5,933 bases of DNA from Alphaproteobacteria bacterium. GTDB lineage: Bacteria; Pseudomonadota; Alphaproteobacteria; M2410. The notes under the pieces were generated by a model. That model had not been told where the DNA came from. It was given only the letters and a program-made list of their open reading frames with translations, and made no database searches. Shown here piece after piece: positions 4,924-5,933 of the stretch (position 1 is its first letter; each line of letters opens with the position of its first letter). The translations under genes and the position numbers were made by a program. The stretch is from contig JAJFIN010000004.1 in the NCBI GenBank assembly GCA_021774955.1, forward strand, positions 1-5,933. Reading direction: 5' to 3'.

Positions 4924-5933
4924 ATGGATGACAGTTCAGAGGTCGTTTTTAAACAACAAAGTGGGGCAGGGCAGATTTGTTTGAATCGTCCAAAGGCTCT
5001 CAATGCTCTTACGCTGAATATGTGCCATGCCATGATCGACCAATTGCAGCAATGGTCGGAGGATCAATCAGTACACATAGTAACTATCGAAGGTGCTGGT
5101 GAGAAAGGTTTTTGCGCAGGTGGAGATATCCGAGCGCTTTATGATTCTGGCAAAACAGGCACGTCCCTGATATCTGATTTCTATGCCAATGAGTACCGGC
5201 TTGATACGCTCATCAAGGAATATTCCAAACCTTACATCGCTTTGATGGATGGAATAACCATGGGCGGTGGTGTGGGTGTTTCTGTCAACGGCGCTTACCG
5301 GATTGTCACTGAAAATACCCTGTTTGCTATGCCTGAAACTAGTATTGGGTTATTTCCTGATGTTGGCGGTACATATTTTCTACCGCGTCTCCCGGGACAG
5401 TTTGGCATGTATTTGGGATTGACCGGTGCGCGGTTGAAGGCGGCGGATTGCCTCCATGTTGGGATTGCAACTCATTTTGTAGAGCACGCACGTCTGGAAG
5501 ACCTAAAGGAGGCGTTGTGCACAGCATCTGCAGAAACTTGTTCTTCAGTTCTTGATGCGTATTCCGCTGATCCAGGCGAGGCACCGCTGACCAACCTGCG
5601 AAAGAAAATCGATGATCATTTTGGACAGGAATCTATTTCTGCGATTATGCAATCGCTTAAAGCGGGTGGATCCGACTGGGCGGTGAAAACTCGCGAAATA
5701 CTGTCTGGTAAATCGCCAACATCGCTTTGTTTAACCCATGAACAATTGACCCGCGGGCGCAACCTCTCCTTTCGTGAATGTATGTTGCTCGAATATCGGC
5801 TGACGCAACGGATTATGGCGGGCCATGATTTCTACGAAGGGGTGCGTGCGGTGATCATCGATAAAGATCAAAATCCGCAATGGCAACCATCGACTTTAAA
5901 TGATGTAGCCCAAGACATGATTGATGCGCACTT
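4924..5933 (+). CDS. 3-hydroxyisobutyryl-CoA hydrolase (C-terminus beyond the window)
   Basis: The reading frame is open to the right edge, giving 336 codons of a protein usually about 350-390 long, so only a short tail is missing. It belongs to the crotonase (enoyl-CoA hydratase/isomerase) superfamily, HIBCH branch, which hydrolyses 3-hydroxyisobutyryl-CoA to free 3-hydroxyisobutyrate and prevents build-up of reactive methacrylyl-CoA. The N-terminal part has LNRPKALNALTLNM (20-33) and the oxyanion-hole stretches GFCAGGDIRALYD (62-74) and MDGITMGGGVGVS (108-120). The catalytic pair E138 and D146, eight apart in MPETSIGLFPDVGG, matches the human enzyme's E169 and D177 as I recall them. The HIBCH-specific C-terminal region includes GRNLSFRECMLLEYRLTQR (278-296) and DFYEGVRAVIIDKD (302-315). 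An in-frame ATG at 4909 would add five residues; 4924 is preferred because it fits family N-termini and has a weak GGA ten bases upstream. Confidence 0.93.
   Translation, partial: MDDSSEVVFKQQSGAGQICLNRPKALNALTLNMCHAMIDQLQQWSEDQSVHIVTIEGAGEKGFCAGGDIRALYDSGKTGTSLISDFYANEYRLDTLIKEYSKPYIALMDGITMGGGVGVSVNGAYRIVTENTLFAMPETSIGLFPDVGGTYFLPRLPGQFGMYLGLTGARLKAADCLHVGIATHFVEHARLEDLKEALCTASAETCSSVLDAYSADPGEAPLTNLRKKIDDHFGQESISAIMQSLKAGGSDWAVKTREILSGKSPTSLCLTHEQLTRGRNLSFRECMLLEYRLTQRIMAGHDFYEGVRAVIIDKDQNPQWQPSTLNDVAQDMIDAH

Noticed and set aside
2227..5584. Several other open frames of 64-99 codons inside the operon genes
   Set aside because: All sit inside mmsA, the dehydrogenase or the hydrolase in other frames and lack their own start context or recognisable motifs.

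Overview
This window looks like ordinary chromosomal DNA from a proteobacterium. The evidence is dense bacterial genes with short gaps, roughly even base composition by eye, Shine-Dalgarno or GTG starts, and Lrp/AsnC- and LysR-type regulators beside amino-acid catabolism genes. I cannot place it below phylum; a marine gamma- or alphaproteobacterium would fit. There are no RNA genes, insertion sequences, CRISPR arrays, phage genes or signs of recent transfer.

Left part (1-1194): a tryptophan 2,3-dioxygenase-family gene on the minus strand is cut by the left edge. It is divergent from a 155-residue Lrp/AsnC-family regulator. The 168-base gap between them is AT-rich and holds two dyads, one lying inside a plausible promoter for the regulator. 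This resembles a kynurenine-pathway locus controlled by a divergent Lrp-type regulator (KynR-like). A nine-codon upstream ORF ends on the GTG start of the regulator.

Middle (1217-2226): a LysR-family regulator on the minus strand converges on the Lrp gene, with 22 bases between their ends. It is divergent from the operon to its right. The 125-base gap on that side holds a near-perfect 16-bp dyad and two TTGCAA sites whose starts are 30 bases apart.

Right part (2227-5933): three plus-strand genes form a probable operon for distal valine catabolism. They encode CoA-acylating methylmalonate-semialdehyde dehydrogenase (mmsA), isobutyryl-CoA dehydrogenase and 3-hydroxyisobutyryl-CoA hydrolase, the last cut by the right edge. 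In order of reaction: isobutyryl-CoA is oxidised to methacrylyl-CoA, which is hydrated by an enzyme not seen here. The hydrolase releases 3-hydroxyisobutyrate, which is oxidised to methylmalonate semialdehyde by mmsB (not seen, possibly just downstream). MmsA then converts the semialdehyde to propionyl-CoA. The divergent LysR protein is the obvious candidate regulator.

I found no strong evidence of an undescribed system. The points worth a second look are regulatory: the LysR pairing with a valine operon, the leader ORF overlapping the Lrp start, the dyads, and the subfamily of the dioxygenase.
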